In this document: positions 1 to 8,372 of the stretch, piece by piece | Position numbering within the stretch: position 1 is the first letter of the stretch | Layout of the letters: every line of letters begins with the position of its first letter | Notes under the pieces: model-generated | Databases searched by the model: none | What the model saw: only the letters and a program-made list of their open reading frames with translations | What the model was told of the DNA's origin: nothing | Origin: Alistipes provencensis | Lineage (GTDB): Bacteria; Bacteroidota; Bacteroidia; Bacteroidales; Rikenellaceae | Length of the DNA: 64,000 nucleotides | NCBI RefSeq assembly: GCF_900083545.1 | Contig: NZ_LT559262.1 | Span: forward strand, 1,340,397-1,404,396 | Direction of reading: 5' to 3' | Position numbers and translations under genes: made by a program

Positions 1-345
1 GTCGAGGATATTCTTGTCGGCGTAGAGCACCTGTGCCGCGCCGAGGTTGTACTTGCCTTCGTCGAAAGCCGCCATGCGGTACCGCTTGCGCAGTTTCAGG
101 TGGCGTCCGTCGCGTTCGAGCGTGTCCACCGGGCACTCTTCGACCAGTTCGATCTTGCCGTCGCGGGGGTCGAACTCGGGGAACTCCACCACCTGCACCA
201 GGTCTTTTTCCACGTCGATGATGTAGTCGAAGCGGTCGCCGATCATAATGCTGTCGGGTTCGACGCGCGCCGTGACGGTGGGCGTGTCCTGCGCCCGGGC
301 GGCGAGGGCCGTGAAAAGAAGCGCTATTGCAAAGAGTCGTTTCAT
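1..345 (-). CDS. Secreted protein of the MoxR/DUF58 (Bat) operon, 5' part only
   Basis: The gene starts at 345 (ATG overlapping the TGA of the DUF58 gene as ATGA) and runs off the window edge, so only about 115 N-terminal residues are visible. They begin with a clear signal peptide (MKRLFAIALLFTALAARAQ). A beta-rich segment follows with a PDSIMIGDRFDYIIDV-type stretch, as in the N-terminal Ig-like part of BatD-like periplasmic proteins. In Bacteroidetes an exported protein of this kind usually sits between the DUF58 gene and batA in the aerotolerance operon, so position and leader agree. The family assignment is inferred from context and this short stretch; the export signal is seen directly. 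Translational coupling to the DUF58 gene is likely. Confidence 0.65.
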   Translation of the reverse strand, partial: MKRLFAIALLFTALAARAQDTPTVTARVEPDSIMIGDRFDYIIDVEKDLVQVVEFPEFDPRDGKIELVEECPVDTLERDGRHLKLRKRYRMAAFDEGKYNLGAAQVLYADKNILD

Positions 346-1226
346 CGCTGTTTGAACAGTTTCATTAATTCGGCCACATAATCGCCGTCGGTCGAGATCA
401 TGGCCGTGTCGATGCGGTTGTGCTTGAGCGTGGAGCCGATCCGTTCGCTCCGCTCCTGCCACGAGGCGGCGTAATGGTCGCGCACGGCCCGCGAGGCGGT
501 GTCCACCCACACCTTGCGGCCCGTCTCGGCGTCGCGCAGTTCGACGATGCCCACGTTCGGAAGCTCCGTTTCGCGGGGATCGTAGACGCGGATGCCCACC
601 AGATCGTGTTTGCTTCCGGCGATCTTCAGGGCGTCGTCCAGCGCCGATTCGTCGCCGGACGAATCCATGAAGTCCGAGAGGATGAAGGTCGTGCAGCGTT
701 TCTTGTTGACGTTGGTCAGGAAACGCACCGGCTCGGAGAGCTTCGTGCCCGCCGATTCGGGCTGGAAGCCGATCAGCTCCCGGATAATCATCAGGATATG
801 GCTGCGGCCCTTCTTCGGGGGGATGAATTTCTCGACCCGGTCCGAGAAGAAGATGCAGCCGACCTTGTCGTTGTTCTGCGAGGCGGAGAAGGCCAGCACG
901 GCGGCGATCTCGGTGATGATGTTCTTTTTCAGACGGTCGGTCGATCCGAACATGCGCGAGGCCGATACGTCGACCAGCAACATCATCGTCAGTTCGCGCT
1001 CCTCCTCGTAGACCTTGATGTGGGGTTTGCGCGAACGTGCCGTGACGTTCCAGTCGATGTCGCGCACGTCGTCGCCCGCCCGGTACTCCCGCACTTCGGA
1101 AAACGACATGCCCCGCCCGCGGAAAGCCGTATGGTACTTTCCGGCGAAGATCTCGTTCGAAAGACCGCGGGTCTTGATCTCGATCTTACGGACGCGTCTG
1201 AGAATATCGTTCTCGGTCTCCTGCAT
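342..1226 (-). CDS. DUF58 domain protein (vWA-like), aerotolerance operon
   Basis: A 294-residue cytoplasmic protein with no signal peptide. The DUF58 signature lies around residues 38-75 (GMSFSEVREYRAGDDVRDIDWN, then KPHIKVYEEE). A von Willebrand A-like fold follows, with a MIDAS-type DVSAS at 86-90. DUF58 proteins are the usual partners of MoxR ATPases and are thought to work with them in assembling or activating protein complexes. In Bacteroides this operon is linked to oxygen tolerance. The gene follows moxR by 2 bp and overlaps the next gene by 4 bp (ATGA), so the three are almost certainly one transcript. The exact biochemical role is not known. Confidence 0.9.
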   Translation of the reverse strand: MQETENDILRRVRKIEIKTRGLSNEIFAGKYHTAFRGRGMSFSEVREYRAGDDVRDIDWNVTARSRKPHIKVYEEERELTMMLLVDVSASRMFGSTDRLKKNIITEIAAVLAFSASQNNDKVGCIFFSDRVEKFIPPKKGRSHILMIIRELIGFQPESAGTKLSEPVRFLTNVNKKRCTTFILSDFMDSSGDESALDDALKIAGSKHDLVGIRVYDPRETELPNVGIVELRDAETGRKVWVDTASRAVRDHYAASWQERSERIGSTLKHNRIDTAMISTDGDYVAELMKLFKQR

Positions 1227-1228
1227 CG

Positions 1229-2227
1229 TTAGGGTACGATTACGTTGTTGAGAATGTCGGTGATGATCTCTTCGGTGGTGATGTTTTCGGCCTCGGCTTC
1301 GTAGGTGAGCCCGATACGGTGGCGCAGCACGTCGTGGCAGACGGCGCGCACGTCCTCGGGAATGACGTAGCCGCGGCGGCGGATGAAGGCGTAGGCGCGG
1401 GCGGCCTTGGCCAGCGAGATCGACGCACGGGGCGAACCGCCGTAGGCGATCAGGTTCTGGAGCTTCTGGAGGTTGTACTCCGCGGGCTCGCGCGTGGCGA
1501 AGATGATGTCGATGATGTATTTCTCGATCTTCTCGTCCATGTAGACGTCCTCGACCACCTTGCGGGCCTTGACGATGTCGTCGGGTGCGATGACCTTGCT
1601 GACCTCGGGCATCCCGGCGCCCGAGAGGTTCATGCGCACGATGTCGCGCTCCTCCTGCTTCTTGGGGTAGGAGATCTTGGCCTTGAGCATGAAACGGTCG
1701 ACCTGCGCTTCGGGCAGCGGGTAGGTTCCCTCCTGCTCCAGAGGGTTCTGCGTGGCCAGCACGAGGAAGGGCTGGGGCAGCGGATAGGTGTTGTCGCCGA
1801 TGGTCACCTGACGCTCCTGCATGGCCTCGAGCAGTGCCGACTGCACCTTGGCCGGGGAGCGGTTGATCTCGTCCGCCAGCACGAAATTGGCGAAGATCGG
1901 ACCCCTGCGAACCACGAAATCCTCGTTCTTCTGCGAGTAGATCAGCGTACCGATCAGGTCGGCGGGCAGCAGGTCGGGGGTGAACTGGATGCGCGAAAAT
2001 CCGGCGTCGACGGCTTTGGCGAGCGTGGTGATGGCCAGCGTCTTGGCCAGTCCCGGCACCCCTTCCAGCAGGATGTGGCCGTTGGACAGCAACCCGATCA
2101 GCAGGGTGTCCACCAGATGGCTCTGTCCCACGATGACCTTGCCCATTTCGGTGCGAAGCGTATCGACGAAGACGCTTTCGCGTTCGATACGCTCGTTGAG
2201 TTCTTTGATGTTGATGACTTCGCTCAT
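1229..2227 (-). CDS. MoxR-family AAA+ ATPase
   Basis: 332 residues with the MoxR layout. Walker A is GVPGLAKT (residues 56-63, the family's usual variant) and Walker B is VLADEIN at about 116-122. The segment QEGTYPLPEAQVDRFMLK is typical of MoxR sensor regions, and a C-terminal lid domain completes the fold. MoxR ATPases act as chaperones with vWA-domain partners, and the next gene encodes such a partner. This is the first gene of the visible minus-strand operon. A Bacteroidetes -7 box (TATCTTTG, reverse complement of 2281-2288) lies about 55 bp upstream, and the promoter region is shared with the divergent helicase gene. In Bacteroidetes the operon continues with batABCD, which would lie beyond the window. 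Confidence 0.93.
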   Translation of the reverse strand: MSEVINIKELNERIERESVFVDTLRTEMGKVIVGQSHLVDTLLIGLLSNGHILLEGVPGLAKTLAITTLAKAVDAGFSRIQFTPDLLPADLIGTLIYSQKNEDFVVRRGPIFANFVLADEINRSPAKVQSALLEAMQERQVTIGDNTYPLPQPFLVLATQNPLEQEGTYPLPEAQVDRFMLKAKISYPKKQEERDIVRMNLSGAGMPEVSKVIAPDDIVKARKVVEDVYMDEKIEKYIIDIIFATREPAEYNLQKLQNLIAYGGSPRASISLAKAARAYAFIRRRGYVIPEDVRAVCHDVLRHRIGLTYEAEAENITTEEIITDILNNVIVP

Positions 2228-2280
2228 GGTTTTATTATTGTTGTAGTATTGTCGGAGTTAACCTTTTAACGTTCGCAATG

Positions 2281-2288
2281 CAAAGATA
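2281..2288 (-). promoter_or_regulatory. -7 promoter box for the moxR operon
   Basis: On the minus strand this reads TATCTTTG, a full match to the Bacteroidetes -7 consensus TAnnTTTG. It would give a leader of about 45-50 nt before moxR. I see no clear TTTG -33 element at the expected spacing. Confidence 0.5.
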
Positions 2289-2297
2289 TTATTTTCT

Positions 2298-2331
2298 TTG
2301 GAAAATTCTTGCTCATTTCTTATTAACTTTG
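2298..2331 (+). promoter_or_regulatory. Promoter of the helicase gene, possibly leaderless
   Basis: The -7 box TAACTTTG (2324-2331) matches TAnnTTTG. A TTTG at 2297-2300 could serve as the -33 element with a long 23-bp spacer. The box ends only 5 bp before the preferred ATG at 2337, so transcription would start at or just before the start codon. Confidence 0.5.
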
Positions 2332-2336
2332 CAGGC

Positions 2337-4830
2337 ATGGAATCCAACGAATCACCGATATTACGGGGCCTGAACCCCGCCCAGTACGATGCCGTCGTGA
2401 ACTACGACGTTCCTTCGCTCATCATCGCGGGGGCCGGTTCGGGCAAGACCCGCGTGCTGACCGCGCGCATCGCCTATATGATCGAACAGGGCGTGGCGCC
2501 GTTCAATATCCTGGCCCTGACCTTCACCAACAAGGCCGCCGAGTCGATGCGCGAACGCATCGCGCAGATGATCCCCGACAACCGCAGCCGCTATATCCGC
2601 ATGGGTACGTTCCACTCGGTCTTTTCGCGCATCCTGCGGGAGAACGCCGAGCGGATTGGCTTCACCAATTCGTTTACGATCTACGAACCGTCGGACTGCA
2701 AGAACCTCCTGAAGACCATCGTCCGTGAACTGAACCTCCCGGACGAAAAGTATAAGCCCAACCTGCTGGCTTCGCGCATCTCCTACGCCAAGAACTGCCT
2801 CGTGACGCCCGGCGCTTATCTGGCCAATACGGTCTACGCCACCGAGGACCGGCAGGCGCAGATCCCCGAGTTCGGCAACATCTACAACATCTACTGCCAG
2901 CGCTGCAAACGCAACGGGGCGATGGACTTCGATGACCTGCTTTTGCAAACCAACATCCTGTTGAGGGATTGTCCCGACGTGCTGGCCCGTTATCAGGAGC
3001 AGTTCCACTATATTCTGGTGGACGAGTACCAGGACACCAACTATGCGCAGTACACGATCATCCGCCGCCTGTCGCAGCACCATTCGAAGGTCTGCGTCGT
3101 GGGCGACGACGCACAGTCGATCTACTCGTTCCGCGGGGCCAAGATCGAGAACATCCTTTCGTTCAAAAAGGACTACCCCTCGGCGATGGTCTTCAAACTG
3201 GAACAGAACTACCGTTCGACGCGCACGATCGTCGATGCCGCCAACTCGGTGATCGCCCGCAACTCGAAACGCATGGAGAAGCATTGCTTCTCGGACGGCG
3301 ACGTGGGCGAGAAAATCCGCATCCTCAAGGCCTACACCGACCGTGAGGAGGCCGAGATGGTCGTCACGGATTTGCGCGATAAGGTCCGTGCCGCGGGCGA
3401 CGACTGGGCCGAGGCGGTGATCCTCTACCGCACCAACAACCAGTCGGCCGTACTGGAGGACAACCTCCGCCGCCGCGGTATTCCCTACCGTATCTACAAG
3501 GGTTCGTCGTTCTACGACCACAAGGAGATTAAGGACATGATGGCCTACATCCGGCTGGTTATCAATCCCCGCGACGACGAGGCGTTCAAACGCATCGTGA
3601 ATTATCCGGCCCGCGGCATCGGCGACACCACCGTGCAGCGCATCGCGCAGCTGGCCGCCGAGCGGGGGCAGTCGATGTGGGAGGCGGTCGACGCGCTGGT
3701 CGCCGAACCTGCCGCGGACCCCGTGCAGAAGACCATCGCCCGCAAGGTGACGGATTTCGTGGCCATGATCCGCGCGCTGTCGCTCGCGCGCAACGACAAG
3801 GGGCTCTACGACTTCGGTCTGGAGATCGCTTCGCGGTCGGGCATCATCGCCGCCTACCGGGCCGAGAACACCCCCGAGGCGACCTCCGCGCTGGACAATA
3901 TCGAGGAGCTGTTGAACTCGATGCAGGAGTTCAAGGAGCGGTGCGATGCCGAGATACGCAACGGCGAACGTCCCGAAGAGGAGGTGGCGACCATCGAGGA
4001 GTGGCTGCAAAACGTGATGCTGATGACCGACATGGACAAGGACAACCCCGACGACAACAACAAGGTGACGTTGATGACGGTCCATTCGGCCAAAGGCCTC
4101 GAATATAAATATGTGTATATTGTAGGTTTGGAAGAAAACCTCTTCCCCTCGCAGCGGGCGGCCGAGTCGCCCGACGGCATCGAGGAGGAGCGCCGCCTGT
4201 TCTATGTGGCCCTGACCCGCGCCAAGGTCTCGGCGACGATCTCCTATGCCGAGATGCGTTTCAAGTGGGGTAACATGGAGTTCTCGCGCCCGAGCTGCTT
4301 CCTGCGCGAGATCGACCCCAAATACGTCGAGTCCGACGCCGATTTCGCCGAGGCGCGTCCGCAAAGACGCTCCGACGACGGCGAAGCGCCTTCGGCCCTC
4401 GACGAACTGCGCCGGCGTTTCGACTACCGCTTCCAGCAGCAGAAACAGCAGGGCGGCGGCCGCTTCGGCGGCAACGGCGGGGGACGCGGCGGCAGTTTCG
4501 GCCGTCCCGCCGACGGTGTTTGCGCGGGCCGCACAGCCTCAGCGCTCCGGGACACCCGACCCGGCTCTCGTGCAGACCCCGCGGCCTTCGACCGACGGCA
4601 TGCGCCGCGTCGGGGTTCGGCAGGCGATGGACGGCGGACTTTCGTCCGGGAGTGCGGCTCCCGTGAGCGGCGAATACGCCGTGGGCCAGCGCGTCGAGCA
4701 CCCGAAATTCGGCGTGGGCATCGTGCAGCGCATCGAGACCCTCGCCACGGACCATAAACTGGTGGTGGCTTTCGACAATGCGGGTGAAAAGACCCTGCTG
4801 GCGAAGTTTGCCAAACTGACGAAACTCTGA
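2337..4830 (+). CDS. UvrD/PcrA-like ATP-dependent DNA helicase with a frameshift near the C-terminus
   Basis: An SF1A 3'-5' helicase for DNA repair and conflict resolution. All motor motifs are present: Walker A AGAGSGKT (residues 31-38), LVDEYQDTNYAQY (motif II), VVGDDAQSIYSFRGA (motif III), TVHSAKGLEYKYVYIVGLEE (motif V) and YVALTRAK (motif VI). The start is ATG 2337, giving MESNESPILRGLNPAQYDAV; an in-frame ATG at 2298 would overlap the promoter. The frame is lost near 4503-4512, after SFGRP. The upstream frame would run on as an Arg/Ala-rich junk tail to 4757. The correct C-terminus (VGQRVEHPKFGVGIVQRIE to AKLTKL) continues in the +1 frame to 4830. That tail is the Tudor-like domain which in PcrA/UvrD contacts RNA polymerase. 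One base fewer in CGTCCCGCC restores an 830-residue protein. It could be a real mutation or a sequencing error. Confidence 0.88.
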
Positions 4831-4835
4831 CCGCG

Positions 4836-5759
4836 ATGGAAACGCCGCTCGTATCGGTCTGCATGACCACCTATAACCACGAGGCCTACCTCGCCCAAGC
4901 CATCGAGAGTGTACTGGCGCAGCAGACCTCGTTCGGCGTGGAGCTGGTGCTGGGCGAGGATTGCAGTACGGACCGGACGCCGGAGATATGTCGCGACTAT
5001 GCTGAAAAATACCCGGACCGCATCCGGCTGGTGACCTCGCCGGAGAACGTGGGGTGGCGCCGGAACTACCGCCGCACGTTCGAGGCCTGCCGCGGGAAAT
5101 ACGTCGCCTACCTCGACGGCGACGACTGGTGGAGCGATCCGCTCAAATTGCAGAAGCAGGTCAGGGTGCTGGAGGCGGACCCCGGCTGCGGCATGTGCTA
5201 TACGCGCGCTTCGAACTACTGGCAGGCCACCGACCGTACGGAGCCCGACCATCCGGACCATTACACCGATTTCGCCCGCCTGCTGTGCAGCCTGACCATC
5301 GCCAACTGCGCGACGCTGGCCCGCCGCGAACTGATCGCGCGTTACTACGCGGAGGTGCGTCCCGAGGAGCATCCCGAGTGGAAGACCGACGACGCCCCGA
5401 TGTGGCTCTGGTTCTCGGTGTGCAGCCGCATAAGCTATCTGCCCGACATCACCGCCGTCCACCGGCGCCTTCCCGACAGCGTGAGCCACAGCACGGCCTA
5501 TCGCAAGCGGATCGCTTTCTGCGACTCGCTGATGGACATCAGCCTCTGGTTCGAGGCGCATTACGGCACGGGCGGCAACCGCTTCCGCATCCTCCGGAGG
5601 CGCAGTTCGGTGGCCCTGTGGGTGCTCTCGTGGGAGGGGCCCGTGCGGGAGTACTTAGCCCGCTGGTGGAGCGATGTCAAGGGCTGCCCGCGGCTGGTAT
5701 TTTGCCCCGAGGGGCCCGGACTGCTGGTGAAAAAGATTCTTTTCCGACGTAAAAAATAA
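4836..5759 (+). CDS. Family 2 glycosyltransferase
   Basis: 307 residues with a GT-A fold. The N-terminus VSVCMTTYNHEAYLAQAIES is the usual GT2 nucleotide-binding start, and DGDDWW at 94-99 carries the metal-binding DxD. A helical C-terminal part follows, with no obvious transmembrane segment. It probably transfers a sugar from a nucleotide sugar onto a surface glycan; donor and acceptor cannot be read from the sequence. It starts 5 bp after the helicase C-terminal frame ends and is followed 5 bp later by the endonuclease III gene, so these three are probably co-transcribed. Confidence 0.88.
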   Translation: METPLVSVCMTTYNHEAYLAQAIESVLAQQTSFGVELVLGEDCSTDRTPEICRDYAEKYPDRIRLVTSPENVGWRRNYRRTFEACRGKYVAYLDGDDWWSDPLKLQKQVRVLEADPGCGMCYTRASNYWQATDRTEPDHPDHYTDFARLLCSLTIANCATLARRELIARYYAEVRPEEHPEWKTDDAPMWLWFSVCSRISYLPDITAVHRRLPDSVSHSTAYRKRIAFCDSLMDISLWFEAHYGTGGNRFRILRRRSSVALWVLSWEGPVREYLARWWSDVKGCPRLVFCPEGPGLLVKKILFRRKK

Positions 5760-5764
5760 AGGCT

Positions 5765-6418
5765 ATGACAACGAAAGAGCGTTACGACGGCATTATCGCT
5801 TGGTTCTCGGAGCACATGCCCGTGGCCGAGAGCGAACTCCAGTACACCGATCCCTATCAACTGCTGGTGGCGGTGATCCTTTCGGCGCAGTGCACCGACA
5901 AGCGGGTCAACATGACCACTCCGGCGCTGTTCGAGGCTTTCCCCACGCCGTACCACATGGCGCAGGCTACCGCCGAGGAGATCTATCCCTACATCAAGAG
6001 CATCTCCTACCCGAACAACAAGGCCAAGAACCTCGCGGGGATGGCCCGGATGCTCTGTTCCGAGTTCGGCGGGGAGGTTCCCTCCGACCTCGAGCAGATG
6101 CAGCGCCTGCCCGGTGTGGGCCGCAAGACGGCCAACGTGCTGGGGGCGGTGCTGTGGCAGAAGGAGGTGATGCCGGTCGACACGCACGTCTTCCGTGTCT
6201 CGGAGCGCATCGGGCTCACGACCCGTTCGAAAACGCCGCTCCAGACCGAGCTGACCCTCGAAAAGAACATTCCCGGCCACCTGCTGCCGCTCGCCCACCA
6301 CTGGCTGATCCTCCACGGACGCTACGTCTGTATCGCACGGTCCCCGAAGTGCGGCGAGTGCGGCATTGCGACTTGGTGCCGCAAGTATGCCGCCGACCAC
6401 CGACAACCCAAACCTTAA
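5765..6418 (+). CDS. nth: Endonuclease III (DNA glycosylase/AP lyase)
   Basis: 217 residues, the normal size. The helix-hairpin-helix LPGVGRKTANVLG contains catalytic Lys121. Asp139 in PVDTHVFR is the second catalytic residue. The C-terminal [4Fe-4S] loop has Cys189, 196, 199 and 205 with the classic C-X6-C-X2-C-X5-C spacing. The enzyme removes oxidised pyrimidines and cleaves abasic sites in base-excision repair. It lies 5 bp downstream of the glycosyltransferase gene, and its stop is followed at once by the start of the SGNH hydrolase gene. Confidence 0.97.
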   Translation: MTTKERYDGIIAWFSEHMPVAESELQYTDPYQLLVAVILSAQCTDKRVNMTTPALFEAFPTPYHMAQATAEEIYPYIKSISYPNNKAKNLAGMARMLCSEFGGEVPSDLEQMQRLPGVGRKTANVLGAVLWQKEVMPVDTHVFRVSERIGLTTRSKTPLQTELTLEKNIPGHLLPLAHHWLILHGRYVCIARSPKCGECGIATWCRKYAADHRQPKP

Positions 6419-6422
6419 AACG

Positions 6423-7199
6423 ATGATAAAGATCGCCCTGCGCCTTTTACTGCTCCTGCTGCCTTTGGGCGGCATGGCCCGGACCCAGCAGGACTCCCTG
6501 CGGGTGCTGTGGATCGGCAACAGCTTCACCTATTTCAACGACCTGCCTGCGATGGTGCGCGAAATCGCCGCCACCCAGAAGGTAAAACTCTCCTGCACGC
6601 GCTTCCTCAAGGGCGGCGAACGTTTCTCGGGGCACCTGAAGAACCGGGAACTGCTGCGCGCCTTGGCCGACGGCGGCTGGGACTATGTCGTACTGCAGGA
6701 GCAGAGCACGGCTCCCGCGATGCCGACCGGGCAGGTTGCCCGCGAGGTCTATCCCGCGGCCCGGACGCTCGACAGCCTCGTGCATGCCGCTTCACCCGAC
6801 GCCCGGGTGATCTTCTACATGACTTGGGGCCATAAGTACGGCAACCGCAAACCCGTGGCCGAATACCCGCTTTCGAACCGGTACGAGGGCATGCAGGAGC
6901 GGCTGAAGACCAGCTACCTCGAAATGGCTTACGACAACGGTGCGTGGTGCGCCCCGGTGGGCATGGCGTGGCAGACGGTGCGCCGCGAGCGGCCCGACTG
7001 CATCCTTTACCGGCCCGACTGCTATCACCCCGAAGTCCCGGGCAGCTACTTGGCGGCCAATGTGATCTTTACGACGATTTTCCAAAAGCCCTATCAGACG
7101 GCTTTCACCGCGGAGCTTCCGGCCGAACAGGCCGAATACCTCCAGCAGACGGCCCAGCGGAGCGTTCTCGGCAACCTCGTGCTGCTGAACATCCGGTAG
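6423..7199 (+). CDS. Secreted SGNH/GDSL-like hydrolase
   Basis: 258 residues starting at ATG 6423, which places a good signal peptide (IALRLLLLLLPLGGMA) at the N-terminus. A further-upstream in-frame start would overlap nth and spoil the leader. LWIGNSFTYF (nucleophile Ser34) is the block I equivalent of SGNH hydrolases. The C-terminal DCYHPEVPGSYLAA fits the block V Asp-x-x-His. Members are esterases or lipases acting on acyl or acetyl esters; this one should act in the periplasm or outside the cell. The substrate is unknown. It follows nth by 4 bp. Confidence 0.82.
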   Translation: MIKIALRLLLLLLPLGGMARTQQDSLRVLWIGNSFTYFNDLPAMVREIAATQKVKLSCTRFLKGGERFSGHLKNRELLRALADGGWDYVVLQEQSTAPAMPTGQVAREVYPAARTLDSLVHAASPDARVIFYMTWGHKYGNRKPVAEYPLSNRYEGMQERLKTSYLEMAYDNGAWCAPVGMAWQTVRRERPDCILYRPDCYHPEVPGSYLAANVIFTTIFQKPYQTAFTAELPAEQAEYLQQTAQRSVLGNLVLLNIR

Positions 7200-7204
7200 G
7201 GCCG

Positions 7205-7308
7205 TTGGTATATCCCGCGTTTTTTCGTACCTTTGGCTTCGCCGAAGATACTGCCGCTCGGCAAAATGCAAGCGAACTTGCTTTTGCCCTCGCTTATTCG
7301 TACCTTTG
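7205..7308 (+). promoter_or_regulatory. Two tandem Bacteroidetes promoters within a palindrome-rich repeat element
   Basis: Two promoters have the same geometry. P1 is TTG 7205-7207, a 20-bp spacer, then TACCTTTG 7228-7235. P2 is TTG 7278-7280, a 20-bp spacer, then TACCTTTG 7301-7308. Both -7 boxes sit in a TTCGTACCTTTG context and are 73 bp apart. Between them lie three short inverted repeats: CTTCGCCGAAG, TGCCGCTCGGCA, and GCAAAATGCAAG paired with CTTGCTTTTGC across a CGAA loop. From memory, similar promoter-bearing palindromic elements recur in Bacteroidales genomes; I cannot check copy number here. Confidence 0.72.
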
Positions 7309-7320
7309 CCAAGTTCACCA

Positions 7321-8367
7321 ATGCTGATAAAGCGAATGAAGCTTTCGAAAGAACACATTGAACGCCTGCGGGAGATGCTCGAGCGTCCCGGACAGCGGAT
7401 CGTCATCGTCTCCCACACCAATCCCGACGGCGATGCCGTGGGGTCGTCGCTCGCATGGGCCGAGGTCCTGCGCACGATGGGCCACGAGGTGATGTGCGTC
7501 GTTCCCAATAAATTCCCCTATTTCCTCGACTGGATGCCCGGCATTGACGAGGTCGTGGTCTTCAAGACCGACACCGAGGGGCGCGCCGCACGGGCCATTG
7601 CCGAAGCCGATATCCTCTTCTGTCTCGATTTCAATGCGGTTTCGCGGCTGGAGATTCTCAGCGCCACCATCGAGGCCAACACCACGGCCCGCCGCGTGCT
7701 GATCGACCACCACCTGTCGCCCGACGAAGGCTTCGACCTCATGTTCTCGCATCCCGATTCGTCGAGCACCTGCTTTCTGGTTTACAGCATCGTCGAGGCG
7801 ATGTGCGGCACCGACGCCATTACGCGCAGCATGGCCGAGACGCTCTATGTGGGCATGATGACCGATACGGGCAATTTCGCCTTTTCGTTCCTCACCCCCG
7901 AGCTGTTCCGCGCCGTGGGCGTGCTGGTCGAGAAGGGTATTTCGATCCCTGACATCCACAACAGCGTCTACAACGCCTATACCGAGGGCCGTGCGCGGCT
8001 GTTCGGCTATGCCATCAACCGCAAGATGGAGATTATCCAGAACGGTACGGTGGCCTACATGTCGCTTATGGAAAACGAGATGCGCCGCTTCCAGTTCCAG
8101 CAGGGCGACAGCGAGGGATTCGTCAACTATGCCCTCACGATCAAGAAGGTCAAGATGTCGGCCATGTTTCTGGCACACCGCAAGTTCATCCGCGTCTCGC
8201 TGCGTTCGCGGGGCGGCGTCGACGTCAACCTCTTCGCCCGGAAATACTTCGAAGGCGGCGGCCACAAGAACGCCGCGGGCGGCAAGTCGTTCCTCTCGAT
8301 GCAGGAGACCATCGACCATTATGTCCGCTCGGTGAAGGAGTTCGCCGAGGAGGGCCATCTGGACTGA
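7321..8367 (+). CDS. DHH/DHHA1 family phosphoesterase (NrnA-like oligoribonuclease/pAp phosphatase)
   Basis: About 348 residues from ATG 7321; ATG 7336 (MKLSKEHIERL) is equally plausible, and an upstream in-frame TTG lies inside the -7 box and is rejected. DHH motifs are present: SHTNPDGDAVGSSLA, CLDFNA, LIDHHLSP (the DHH signature), a Thr/Asp-rich MTDTGNFAF motif, and GGGHKNAAGG from the C-terminal DHHA1 domain. Members use Mn2+ to degrade nanoRNA, pAp or cyclic dinucleotide products in the cytoplasm. The gene has its own tandem promoters (7205-7308) and is followed 5 bp later by the LysR gene. Confidence 0.9.
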   Translation: MLIKRMKLSKEHIERLREMLERPGQRIVIVSHTNPDGDAVGSSLAWAEVLRTMGHEVMCVVPNKFPYFLDWMPGIDEVVVFKTDTEGRAARAIAEADILFCLDFNAVSRLEILSATIEANTTARRVLIDHHLSPDEGFDLMFSHPDSSSTCFLVYSIVEAMCGTDAITRSMAETLYVGMMTDTGNFAFSFLTPELFRAVGVLVEKGISIPDIHNSVYNAYTEGRARLFGYAINRKMEIIQNGTVAYMSLMENEMRRFQFQQGDSEGFVNYALTIKKVKMSAMFLAHRKFIRVSLRSRGGVDVNLFARKYFEGGGHKNAAGGKSFLSMQETIDHYVRSVKEFAEEGHLD

Positions 8368-8372
8368 TCGTC

